This document shows positions 36,061-44,734 of a DNA stretch of 44,802 nt, piece by piece. The DNA comes from Paludibacteraceae bacterium. GTDB lineage: Bacteria > Bacteroidota > Bacteroidia > Bacteroidales > Paludibacteraceae. The notes beneath the pieces were generated by a model that did not search any database, had not been told where the DNA came from, and worked only from the letters and a program-made list of their open reading frames with translations. The translations under genes were made by a program, and so were the position numbers. Within the stretch, counting starts at the first letter, position 1, and every line of letters starts with the position of its first letter. The stretch lies in NCBI GenBank assembly GCA_017448985.1, contig JAFSKL010000015.1, positions 1 through 44,802 on the forward strand. Direction: 5' to 3'.

Positions 36061-36090
36061 ACACCGCCAAACCTGTTCGATTTGACGGTG
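36061..36090 (-). promoter_or_regulatory. Hairpin at the 5' end of the RHS-cluster transcript
   Basis: Minus strand: CACCGTCAAA pairs with TTTGGCGGTG across a 9-10 nt loop (one G-T pair). It begins within a few bases of the predicted transcription start, so it may protect the mRNA 5' end. It could instead help terminate the upstream regulator transcript, although no long T run follows. Confidence 0.5.
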
Positions 36091-36122
36091 CAAAATTACT
36101 GCTTTTCGGCAATATGACCAAA
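36091..36122 (-). promoter_or_regulatory. Promoter of the RHS cluster
   Basis: Minus strand: TTTG (36119-36122), 20 bp, TAATTTTG (36091-36098), a perfect match. Predicted start near 36087. No second promoter was found further down the cluster before 24541. Confidence 0.78.
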
Positions 36123-36205
36123 TATAAAAGTGGGAATTTGGAATTGCTTAAATTGCTGTATATCAATAACTTATGATTAAATAGATGTGGGAATTTAGAA
36201 AAACG

Positions 36206-37681
36206 TTATGGCCCAATAACCAATTTTAATAGGAAATCCTGCAATTTTTTGCCGGTCGTACCCAATAACTTGGCTGTTTGATCCTTCAATTTTCCAACAC
36301 TATTTTGCGAATAAGGAAGTATGTCCGGTATCTTGAATCGGCTAAAACCAATCAGCACAAGCACACATAACCGTATTTCTTTTTCATTCAAAATCTGTTT
36401 AGCACGTAATTTAGAAGCAAATAAATAGAATTGTTGGTCAATAATGGAGCACATGAGGTCAAAATCTTTCCAAGACAGGGTCTTTTTGATATTAGCATCA
36501 TTTAGCAACAAAGTGCATTTCTCTTTGATTTCGTTTTCAATGCGTTGCTGTTCATTTTGGTAACGGTTTGACAATTCATTGTGTTTTTCCTGTATAGTAG
36601 ATGTGGCTTGTTTCAAAATGTTTATTTGCTGCGAAAGCAATTCTTGCTTTTTGCGCTTGCGGAGCACATAAATAGAGAGGCCTACACCCACAATTACTAA
36701 AGTGGCTACAATGGAATATAACCACCATAAATCCGGTTTGCTTTCCAAATCTTGTTGCAACAATTCTACTGCTACCGCCATTTTGTTGTGGAGCGGAATT
36801 AAAATATCAGTCTCAATATCAGAACGTTGTGCCGATATTTCAATAACCTGTTCGTTGCTCAAAGTGGAATCCCCATTGATAAGGATGTAGAACATATTAT
36901 ATTTCTCCTGTTCAGAGGCATGCGGTAATGCGAGTACGAATTTGGCATAATATAATGCAGAATCTGCATTCCCGATATGCCAATATGCACGCGCCTTTAG
37001 CACATAACTTGTAGATTGAATGTGTCCAAGTGTTTGAAGCTTGTTTACTACAGAAATAACCGAATCGTATTGTCCTGTTTGGAAATATAATTTTGCTTTT
37101 GTCTCGAATGCTTTTGCTATTACATTTGTGTCTAAACAGTTTTCTTTAATAATAGAAAGCATAACAAGTGTTTCTTCTGCCATTCCTTGTTCTGCCAATT
37201 CATAGGCCATGTTGTTCAGTCCGTAATAATAGTTGATGGTATCTCCGTTTCGGAGGAACATGTTGGCAGAGCGGGAGTACATGTCGTAAGAAAGCTGAAA
37301 CTCGTTGGCAAGGTGACAGATGGAGCCCATGTTGCTATACACGCGTCCGAGAATATGATAATCGTGCGTGCGGGAGTGCGAGGCGTTAATGAAGACCTGC
37401 ATGGCCGAAACAGGGTCGTCATGGTCACGAAGCAAACGACCGTAGTGGTAGCAGGCGTGGGCGTAGGATGTCGAATGGTGATTGATAATTGGTAATTGAT
37501 GTAAGGTGTTATACGCTTGTGCGAGGGAGAGGCTGTCTGTATATCGTCGTCCGTTGCGCCACAGGCTGTCTGCTTGTGCGACAACGGCTTCTGCCTCCTT
37601 AATGGCACGGAGTGAGCACGAAGAGAAACATACCCAAAGGATGCAACAACATAGAAATATGACCGTTCTTTTAGCAAACAT
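36206..37681 (-). CDS. TPR / transmembrane / LuxR-like regulator
   Basis: 491 residues from the ATG at 37679-37681. I chose this start because the longer frame (to 37708) would begin inside the promoter. A lipoprotein-like or uncleaved signal MFAKRTVIFLCCCILWVCFS is followed by a TPR region (~30-295), one membrane helix (WWLYSIVATLVIVGVGLSIYV), a coiled coil (ILKQATSTIQEKHNELSNRY) and a LuxR-like HTH (LNEKEIRLCVLVLIGFSRFK, YSQNSVGKLKDQTAKLLG). This is a Bacteroidetes one-protein sensor: periplasmic TPRs, cytoplasmic DNA-binding end. Residues ~60-68 (HQLPIINHH) come from a 7-bp array. Its neighbour is the RHS cluster, a plausible target. Confidence 0.8.
   Translation of the reverse strand: MFAKRTVIFLCCCILWVCFSSCSLRAIKEAEAVVAQADSLWRNGRRYTDSLSLAQAYNTLHQLPIINHHSTSYAHACYHYGRLLRDHDDPVSAMQVFINASHSRTHDYHILGRVYSNMGSICHLANEFQLSYDMYSRSANMFLRNGDTINYYYGLNNMAYELAEQGMAEETLVMLSIIKENCLDTNVIAKAFETKAKLYFQTGQYDSVISVVNKLQTLGHIQSTSYVLKARAYWHIGNADSALYYAKFVLALPHASEQEKYNMFYILINGDSTLSNEQVIEISAQRSDIETDILIPLHNKMAVAVELLQQDLESKPDLWWLYSIVATLVIVGVGLSIYVLRKRKKQELLSQQINILKQATSTIQEKHNELSNRYQNEQQRIENEIKEKCTLLLNDANIKKTLSWKDFDLMCSIIDQQFYLFASKLRAKQILNEKEIRLCVLVLIGFSRFKIPDILPYSQNSVGKLKDQTAKLLGTTGKKLQDFLLKLVIGP
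37479..37499. repeat. In-frame 7-bp tandem array inside the TPR regulator
   Basis: Units TGATTGA, TAATTGG, TAATTGA, then TG. It encodes part of PIINHH in the N-terminal TPR region. Confidence 0.6.
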
Positions 37682-37685
37682 GCTG

Positions 37686-37717
37686 CAAAAGTACAACAAT
37701 TTTTGCACATATGCAAA
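37686..37717 (-). promoter_or_regulatory. Promoter of the TPR regulator, giving a leaderless mRNA
   Basis: Minus strand: TTTG (37714-37717), 20 bp, TACTTTTG (37686-37693). The predicted start near 37682 falls on the ATG at 37679-37681. Confidence 0.75.
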
Positions 37718-37734
37718 TAAAAAGAGAAATTATT

Positions 37735-37893
37735 ATGAAAAAGTACGAATTTTTATTGTCCCTACAGCAACAGGGTCTGTTGCAAACACTCACGCAAGAT
37801 GTTGTGAGGTCGTGCTTATGTTTTGGGTATTTTGTCCTTATAATCCGGTCGCGTGATGGTCGCGTTGATGATTCGGCAAGGAATCGTCAATGA
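37735..37893 (+). CDS. Small hypothetical ORF
   Basis: 52 codons beginning MKKYEFLLSLQQQGLLQTLT. Its stop codon is contributed by the following AATGAAT array. It lies divergently from the TPR regulator. No family was recognised and no consensus promoter is seen on this strand. It could be a gene remnant or chance; I list it because this 900-bp stretch has nothing else that codes. Confidence 0.25.
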   Translation: MKKYEFLLSLQQQGLLQTLTQDVVRSCLCFGYFVLIIRSRDGRVDDSARNRQ

Positions 37894-37947
37894 ATAATGA
37901 ATAATGAATATCTCTTTTTAATGAATAATGATTAATGAATAATGAAT
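37889..37947. repeat. 7-bp tandem array, seven AATGAAT units in two blocks
   Basis: Three AATGAAT units (37889-37909), then ATCTCTTTTT, then AATGAAT, AATGATT, AATGAAT, AATGAAT (37920-37947). Each block is followed by ATCTCTT. Confidence 0.88.
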
Positions 37948-37950
37948 ATC

Positions 37951-38108
37951 TCTTGGGCGCCGGATATTATCCGGCAAAATTAACGAAGAGAAACCGGCAT
38001 AGGATGCCGGGACAATAGACGAAAAGAGACTCGGGCCTGATGTCCCGAGCACATAACAAATATTATTAACCCGATCGCCCAAGATTGGTCGATACATAAA
38101 GAGACCAA
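37951..38108 (+). ncRNA. Candidate structured RNA: closing stem around three hairpins
   Basis: A 9-bp long-range stem pairs 37951-37959 (TCTTGGGCG) with 38076-38084. Inside are hairpin 1 (GCCGGAT/ATCCGGC, 37959-37975; shares one base with the closing stem), hairpin 2 (CCGGCAT/ATGCCGG, 37994-38010) and hairpin 3 (CTCGGG/CCCGAG, 38030-38049). They are joined by A-rich linkers with a common ACGAA...GAGA core. A fourth stem, TTGGTC/GACCAA (38085-38090 with 38103-38108), follows. The strand is inferred, since the helices also form on the minus strand apart from wobble pairs. I could not find a consensus promoter and do not recognise an Rfam family. Confidence 0.5.
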
Positions 38109-38140
38109 GCGGGCAAGTATTAACCATTAAAACCTTAATA

Positions 38141-38197
38141 ATGGCAAAAATCGAGTACTCAGACTCCACCCGAAAACCCGGAAAGCACAATAGATAA
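38141..38197 (+). CDS. Very short ORF downstream of the candidate RNA
   Basis: 18 codons, MAKIEYSDSTRKPGKHNR, following an AT-rich stretch that could serve as a Bacteroidetes-style initiation region. It could be a leader peptide, a gene remnant or chance. Confidence 0.2.
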   Translation: MAKIEYSDSTRKPGKHNR

Positions 38198-38276
38198 TAA
38201 TCACAACAAGAAAAAAAATGCTCTCAAATGCGCTTTTTTCTCTTTTCTCTTGCGTATATCAAAAAAAAGTAAACAA

Positions 38277-38559
38277 AAATTTGTTGTAATTCGGCACGCC
38301 CTTATTTGCACGGCAAACAAGGAATCCGCCGAAGGAACGGTCGCATTGTGCGGGATATATACCAAGGCGGACATTTTTCGCCAAGAGAAACAACAAATAT
38401 TTGTTGTAACTTCGACCTCCTCCCCCATCAAGATGGGGTCCCCTTCGAAGCTACTATCGCACAGTTGTGCGAATAACAATGATTTACCGCTAAAAATTCA
38501 AATAAATTTGATTTTTATCGTCAAATCCTTGCATATTCCAAATATTTGTTGTAACTTTG
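38277..38559 (+). repeat. Diverged ~120-bp duplication and TTGTTGTAA boxes upstream of lysS
   Basis: The box AAATATTTGTTGTAACTTYG occurs at 38540-38559, at 38395-38414, and in a weaker form at 38277-38295. After the first two copies, TTGTGCG recurs at 38346 and 38465, each following GAAG and TCGCA, so the ~120-bp unit seems duplicated. The middle copy lies in the perfect 16-bp palindrome CAACAAATATTTGTTG (38391-38406). The last copy contains the -7 element of the lysS promoter. Further hairpins: CCCCATC/GATGGGG (38423-38438) and TCGCAC/GTGCGA (38457-38472). No gene is seen here. Confidence 0.55.
38528..38559 (+). promoter_or_regulatory. Promoter of the lysS-gpsA-pgi operon
   Basis: CTTG (38528-38531), 20 bp, TAACTTTG (38552-38559). 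Predicted start near 38563, leader about 58 nt. Confidence 0.72.
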
Positions 38560-38620
38560 CAGCGCATTTTATGTGGATACATAAAATCATAAAAAAACGC
38601 ATAAAAATATTAAAGAATAT

Positions 38621-40230
<1,610 letters not shown>

Positions 40231-40232
40231 TT

Positions 40233-41222
40233 ATGTACAGGAAGATAGCTATTCTCGGTTCGGGGTCCTGGGCGACGGCATTGGCCAAGATCGTCATCCA
40301 TAACCAGGGAGAGATCAACTGGTTCATCCGCCGTCAGGAAGTGATCGACGAGTTCATCTCGACCGGCAAGAACCCCTCGTACCTCGGCGCGGCAGAGTTT
40401 GATGTGAGCCGCATCCATTTCTCGTCGGACATCAACCAGACGGTGGCGCAGTCGGATGTGCTCATCCTCGCCATCCCCTCGCCGTATGTGAAGCAGACGC
40501 TGACGAAGATACGCCGTGACATGACCCACAAAGTGGTGATCTCCGCCGTCAAGGGTATGATTCCTGACGAGAATGTGATCATCACCGACTACCTGCACAA
40601 CCGGTTCGGCATCTCGTTCGACCAGCTCGGCGTGATAGCCGGTCCGTGTCATGCGGAGGAGATAGCGCTCGAACGGCTCAGTTACCTGACTATCGGTTGC
40701 GAGAACAGGCAGAACGCCGAAGTATGGTCCAAGCTGTTCCGCACGCCGTATGTGCACACCACCGTGTCGAGCGATGTGATCGGACTCGAATACAGCTCGG
40801 TGATGAAGAACATTTACGCCATAGCTGCGGGTATGTGTCAGGCGCTCCATTACGGCGACAATTTCCAAGCCGTACTGCTGAGTAACGCCATCCAGGAGAT
40901 ACAGCGTTTTGCTACGGCCATGAGCAATGTGCCGCGAGACATAACCGCTTCCGGCTACCTGGGCGACGTGCTCGTGACGGGCTACTCGCAGTTCAGCCGC
41001 AACCGTCAGTTCGGTCAGATGCTCGGTCTCGGCTACTCGGTCAAAGCGGCGCAGATGGAGATGGAGATGGTAGCAGAAGGCTACTACGGCACCAAGGCCA
41101 TTCACGAGGCCAACCAACGGATGCAGGTGGCGCTGCCCATCGTCGATGCCATGTACGAGATACTGTACAACCGGCAAAAAGCCAAACCAATCATCAAGTC
41201 ATTAACTGCTAAATTACAATAA
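40233..41222 (+). CDS. gpsA: Glycerol-3-phosphate dehydrogenase [NAD(P)+]
   Basis: Reduces dihydroxyacetone phosphate to sn-glycerol-3-phosphate for phospholipid synthesis, cytoplasmic. From the ATG at 40233 the protein has 329 residues and begins [19 protein letters not shown], with the dinucleotide-binding GSGSWATA at the usual place. The longer frame from 40215 only adds residues coded by the AATGGAA array. Other family motifs: [40 protein letters not shown] (catalytic Lys) and [21 protein letters not shown]. It lies one base before pgi. Confidence 0.95.
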   Translation: MYRKIAILGSGSWATALAKIVIHNQGEINWFIRRQEVIDEFISTGKNPSYLGAAEFDVSRIHFSSDINQTVAQSDVLILAIPSPYVKQTLTKIRRDMTHKVVISAVKGMIPDENVIITDYLHNRFGISFDQLGVIAGPCHAEEIALERLSYLTIGCENRQNAEVWSKLFRTPYVHTTVSSDVIGLEYSSVMKNIYAIAAGMCQALHYGDNFQAVLLSNAIQEIQRFATAMSNVPRDITASGYLGDVLVTGYSQFSRNRQFGQMLGLGYSVKAAQMEMEMVAEGYYGTKAIHEANQRMQVALPIVDAMYEILYNRQKAKPIIKSLTAKLQ

Positions 41223-41223
41223 T

Positions 41224-42567
41224 ATGAGAATCTGTCTTAAGAACGCCGCTTCGTTTGTGGATGGGGCAGCGTTGAAACAACTGGAATCGCAAACACAAGC
41301 CGCCAACCTGCTGCTGGAGAACGGCAAGGGTGCGGGTAACGACTACATCGGCTGGGTACACCTGCCCTCCTCTATCACACCTGCATTCTTAGACGAAGTG
41401 CAAGCGTGTGCGGACGAGTTACGCCGCCGTTGCGAGGTGGTGGTGGTAGCCGGCATCGGAGGTTCATACCTGGGTGCCCGTGCCGTGAATGAGGCTTTGG
41501 CTTCGTCTTTCGACGCCTTCGCAGCCAAAGACCGCAAGAACCCGTATGTGGTCTATGCCGGTAACAACATCGGCGAGGACTATCTGGCAGAGTTGATGGA
41601 GTTCCTCGCGGACAAGCAGTTCGGTATCATCAACATATCCAAATCGGGTACGACGACCGAGACCGCGCTCGCTTTCCGTCTGCTCAAGACCATGCTCGAG
41701 AAGCAGGTGGGCAAAGCGGAGGCGCAGCATCGTATCGTGGCTGTGACCGACCGTGCCAAAGGTGCACTCCGTTCTCTGGCCACCAAAGAGGGATACAAGA
41801 CCTTCGTCATTCCCGATAATGTGGGCGGCCGCTTCTCCGTACTCACGCCGGTAGGTCTGCTGCCGATAGCCGTAGCAGGCGGCGACATACGCGAACTGGT
41901 TCGCGGCGCACAGGAGATGGAACGCGCGACCGACATAGCCGTGCCGTTTGCCGAGAACCCTGCCTGCCAGTATGCCGCTATCCGCAACGCCCTCTATCAG
42001 AGCGGCAAGAAGATAGAGATACTCGTCAACTTCAACCCCAAGCTGCACTATTTCAGCGAGTGGTGGAAACAGCTGTACGGCGAGTCGGAAGGCAAGGACC
42101 ACAAGGCTATCTTCCCGGCTTCGGTGGATTTCACGACCGACCTGCACTCGATGGGACAATGGATCCAGGACGGCGAGCGGACGATCTTCGAGACCGTCAT
42201 CTCGATTGAGAAAGCCAACAAGTCGGTTCTCGTGCCAATGGACGAGGAGAACCTGGACGGACTCAATTTCCTGGCAGGCAAGCATGTGGACGAAGTGAAC
42301 AAGATGGCGGAACTGGGCACCCAACTGGCGCATGTGGACGGCGGAGTGCCGAACATACGCATCGAGTTTGAGCGTATCGACGAGTTCAACATCGGACAGT
42401 TCATCTATTTCTTCGAGCGCGGCTGCGGTATCAGCGGCTACTTGCTGGACGTCAATCCGTTCAACCAGCCCGGCGTGGAGGCCTACAAGAAGAACATGTT
42501 CGCCCTGCTCGACAAGCCCGGCTACGAGGCGGAGAGTAAGGCGATTAAGGAGAGACTGAAAGGATGA
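41224..42567 (+). CDS. pgi: Glucose-6-phosphate isomerase
   Basis: Interconverts glucose-6-phosphate and fructose-6-phosphate, 447 residues, the compact bacterial form. Motifs: [19 protein letters not shown] (sugar phosphate site), [39 protein letters not shown] and [20 protein letters not shown] with the active-site Lys following (YKKNM). It starts 1 bp after gpsA, so translation is probably coupled, and it links sugar and glycerol phosphate supply in one operon. Confidence 0.97.
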   Translation: MRICLKNAASFVDGAALKQLESQTQAANLLLENGKGAGNDYIGWVHLPSSITPAFLDEVQACADELRRRCEVVVVAGIGGSYLGARAVNEALASSFDAFAAKDRKNPYVVYAGNNIGEDYLAELMEFLADKQFGIINISKSGTTTETALAFRLLKTMLEKQVGKAEAQHRIVAVTDRAKGALRSLATKEGYKTFVIPDNVGGRFSVLTPVGLLPIAVAGGDIRELVRGAQEMERATDIAVPFAENPACQYAAIRNALYQSGKKIEILVNFNPKLHYFSEWWKQLYGESEGKDHKAIFPASVDFTTDLHSMGQWIQDGERTIFETVISIEKANKSVLVPMDEENLDGLNFLAGKHVDEVNKMAELGTQLAHVDGGVPNIRIEFERIDEFNIGQFIYFFERGCGISGYLLDVNPFNQPGVEAYKKNMFALLDKPGYEAESKAIKERLKG

Positions 42568-42570
42568 GAG

Positions 42571-42610
42571 AGTGAAAGAATGAAAGAATGAAAGAGTGAA
42601 AGAATGAAAG
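42571..42610. repeat. 8-bp tandem array between pgi and the PepSY-like gene
   Basis: Units AGTGAAAG, AATGAAAG, AATGAAAG, AGTGAAAG, AATGAAAG. It fills the gap, and no promoter is visible. Confidence 0.88.
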
Positions 42611-42620
42611 GAACAATGAT

Positions 42621-43055
42621 ATGAAAAAATTGACATTAGTGGCACTATTGATTAGTGCGATGAGTATCTCGTTGTGTGCGGCTACCAAACAGCCGGTGGC
42701 TTTTGCCAAGACGCCGAAAGTGGTACAGAAAGCTTTGCTCAAGAACTTCACGGAAGAGCAGGTTCAACTCGTTACCTCCGAGAAGAAAGTGGGCCGTACC
42801 GAATTCATGTTCATCCTGAGCGATGAGACCAAGCTGGTGTACGACGACAAAGCAGAACTGCGCGTGGCGCAGAACCAGGCCGGCATCAAGAACGAACTGC
42901 TGCCGAAAATGATTCTCGAGTACGTGCAGAAGACCCTGCCCCATGCGCGTATCACGGAGTACAAGTTCGAAGCCAACAAGAAAGAGATTAACCTCAACGA
43001 CCAGATGAAACTGGTGTTCAACAAGAAAGACCGTTTCCTGCGTCTGGACGACTAA
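42621..43055 (+). CDS. Periplasmic PepSY-like (DUF2874-type) protein
   Basis: 144 residues with a signal peptide (MKKLTLVALLISAMSISLCA). The mature part has PepSY-like half-repeats: VQKALLKNFTEEQVQLVTSE, then TEFMFILSDETKLVYDDKAE, then LLPKMILEYVQKTLPHARIT and QMKLVFNKKDRFLRLDD. Such proteins are often exported and bind or inhibit other proteins, but the partner is unknown. Its stop overlaps the stop of the convergent DUF5103 gene by 4 bp, leaving no room for a terminator. Confidence 0.82.
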   Translation: MKKLTLVALLISAMSISLCAATKQPVAFAKTPKVVQKALLKNFTEEQVQLVTSEKKVGRTEFMFILSDETKLVYDDKAELRVAQNQAGIKNELLPKMILEYVQKTLPHARITEYKFEANKKEINLNDQMKLVFNKKDRFLRLDD

Positions 43056-44308
43056 TGTAGCGTCTGCACGCCGACGAGCCGGTCGTAACGGGCACCAAAC
43101 GGACGCCAATAGATATACACCGTATATTCATTCTCCGTTTGCCAATAACTGCCATCCACACGCTGGGTGGTGGTTGTTTTATTGGTCGTTAGTCGTTGGT
43201 CGTTGGTCGTTGGCTGTTTGGGGACGAACCAGTATTGGTAGTCGTAGCCGCCTTGCTTGACGAGGGCTGTGAGCCAGTAGCATTTGGCTTCGTTGTCATA
43301 CTGCATGCGGTTGCGGAGGGTGAGCTCGTTGCCGAACAGGTCACCACCCACATAGACGGCTCCGTCGAACCACGGGCTCTCGGCTGCGAGCGTCCAATGG
43401 ACCCACATATACTCGGCTTCGGTATCATCGTCGCTCGTGCGCTCGGCATTGACCACGAAACGGCCGTCGGAGTCGAACTGATGGATATACAGGCCCTGCG
43501 AGACCTCGTCCGTGAAGAGCAAGGCGTGGTAGTCCCCACCCTGATAGGCGATACGGTCGATGCCCGTACCGGCATAGTAAGCGGAGAAAGCGTCGAAATG
43601 GTGGTACTCGTTTCCGCCCTCGAAGATGAGCGCTTTGTTGTTGATATAACGCAAGCGGTTGGTCTCGACGAAAGTGGGTTGCGTCAGTTCAACGGCGTTG
43701 TCCAGACGGTTGTTCTGCGTCACCACTAAGCGCACTTCCTTCGGGTCACGAATATCCAGCGCCGTGGTGTTGACATCGATGTCGAGCTGCTGAAAACGTC
43801 CGCTCAGTTCGATATCCGTGTTATTGCGTACGCGGGCATCGATCTTGACCAGAGGCTCCACCACGCAGAACTCGACCTGCGCCACGATATTGTCGCGGTT
43901 GCCGTCCTCATAGACGGACAATAGGTACTGCCCGCTCTTGGTAAGAATCATATCCTCATTGGGAAAATCGAAGCGGTAATGGGTGTACTCGCGGCTGGTA
44001 TTGATCGAGTGCTCATAGTCCGTGATGTCTTGCGTGGCAAAGCCAGTGAGGTACTCGTTGCTCAGCAGACCGCTATTGATCATCTCCACGCTGTAGGTGT
44101 AGAAATGCACATCGTGGCTCATCTCGTCGAAACTGATATGGAGCGTGTTGTCCGGTTCCGAACCGTCCACTACTCCATCCTCGAGCAGCAACACACGGCG
44201 CTCTACGCGCAACGTGCGTATGCGTTCATTAAAAACACGCGTGTGCGTCTGCGCTTGCAGGCCTGAAAAGAGGCCTAAAAAGAGTACTATGAGCACGAAT
44301 TTCTTCAT
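43052..44308 (-). CDS. DUF5103 protein, type IX secretion plug-like
   Basis: 418 residues from the ATG at 44306-44308, which gives the signal peptide MKKFVLIVLFLGLFSGLQAQ. The longer frame to 44371 runs back across the promoter. The body fits DUF5103: IRTLRVERRVLLLEDGVVDG, ISFDEMSHDVHFYTYSVEM, FATQDITDYEHSINTSREYT, SGQYLLSVYEDGN and YQGGDYHALLFTDEVSQGLY. The family plugs the SprA translocon pore of the T9SS in related bacteria. Near residues 364-375 (KQPTTNDQRLTTN) a 7-bp array is inserted in frame between two otherwise continuous beta segments. Confidence 0.88.
   Translation of the reverse strand: MKKFVLIVLFLGLFSGLQAQTHTRVFNERIRTLRVERRVLLLEDGVVDGSEPDNTLHISFDEMSHDVHFYTYSVEMINSGLLSNEYLTGFATQDITDYEHSINTSREYTHYRFDFPNEDMILTKSGQYLLSVYEDGNRDNIVAQVEFCVVEPLVKIDARVRNNTDIELSGRFQQLDIDVNTTALDIRDPKEVRLVVTQNNRLDNAVELTQPTFVETNRLRYINNKALIFEGGNEYHHFDAFSAYYAGTGIDRIAYQGGDYHALLFTDEVSQGLYIHQFDSDGRFVVNAERTSDDDTEAEYMWVHWTLAAESPWFDGAVYVGGDLFGNELTLRNRMQYDNEAKCYWLTALVKQGGYDYQYWFVPKQPTTNDQRLTTNKTTTTQRVDGSYWQTENEYTVYIYWRPFGARYDRLVGVQTLH
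43184..43218. repeat. In-frame 7-bp tandem array inside the DUF5103 gene
   Basis: Units GGTCGTT, AGTCGTT, GGTCGTT, GGTCGTT, GGCTGTT (plus-strand reading), encoding QPTTNDQRLTTN on the minus strand. Confidence 0.9.
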
Positions 44309-44317
44309 TTCCGGCTG

Positions 44318-44349
44318 CAAAGGTACAAAAATTATACCAATTATGCAAA
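44318..44349 (-). promoter_or_regulatory. Promoter of the DUF5103 gene, nearly leaderless
   Basis: Minus strand: TTTG (44346-44349), 20 bp, TACCTTTG (44318-44325). Predicted start near 44314, only about 6 nt before the ATG. Confidence 0.8.
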
Positions 44350-44364
44350 ATATTTGCAAAAAAA

Positions 44365-44396
44365 TTTGCACATATCAAAAAAAAGCAGTACCTTTG
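44365..44396 (+). promoter_or_regulatory. Promoter of the tRNA-Thr gene
   Basis: TTTG (44365-44368), 20 bp, TACCTTTG (44389-44396), a perfect match. Predicted start near 44400, about 124 nt before the tRNA. Confidence 0.78.
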
Positions 44397-44411
44397 CACG
44401 CTTTTTTCCAA

Positions 44412-44453
44412 GAACGAAGTTCTCGGGGTCCCCGAAAATTTCAATTTTTGGGG
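44412..44453 (+). other. Hairpins in the tRNA-Thr precursor leader
   Basis: GAAC/GTTC around GAA (44412-44422), then an 11-bp stem CCCCGAAAATT/AATTTTTGGGG (44430-44440 with 44443-44453, one G-T pair). No T run follows directly, so it is more likely a processing or folding element than a terminator. Confidence 0.5.
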
Positions 44454-44523
44454 AAAGCGTAGCACAACATGTAGCGCTATACAAGGGCTTGCCCGCAGTC
44501 GCGCGAGTGTTAGTGCAAGCGTC

Positions 44524-44596
<73 letters not shown>

Positions 44597-44597
44597 C

Positions 44598-44623
44598 AAA
44601 AAGGAACTTTCTGGTTCCTTTTT
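44598..44623 (+). terminator. Terminator of tRNA-Thr
   Basis: A perfect 10-bp stem AAAAAGGAAC/GTTCCTTTTT with loop TTTCTG, directly after the tRNA. Confidence 0.88.
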
Positions 44624-44699
44624 CATTTCCAGGGACTCGACCTCGGGGGGTCTTATCTCGCTTACGCTCGAACGATTATTGCGACATGGTCGCAATTTG

Positions 44700-44734
44700 C
44701 GAGTCCGGGAAGTGGCTCAAAAAGGAACTTTCTG
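44700..44734 (+). repeat. 35-bp direct repeat, copy 2 (tRNA 3' end fragment)
   Basis: An exact copy of 44579-44613, 121 bp downstream, without the 5' part of a tRNA. It breaks off in the terminator loop where the IS-like end begins. The 86 bp in between hold a small hairpin (GCGAC-ATG-GTCGC) and no gene. Confidence 0.9.

Noticed and set aside
37951..38050. The three hairpins as a CRISPR array
   Set aside because: The units differ in sequence and length, there are no equal spacers, and no cas genes are nearby.
37918..38190. Open frame of 90 codons on the minus strand over the hairpin region
   Set aside because: It arises from the self-complementary hairpins and the AATGAAT array; no protein-like pattern.
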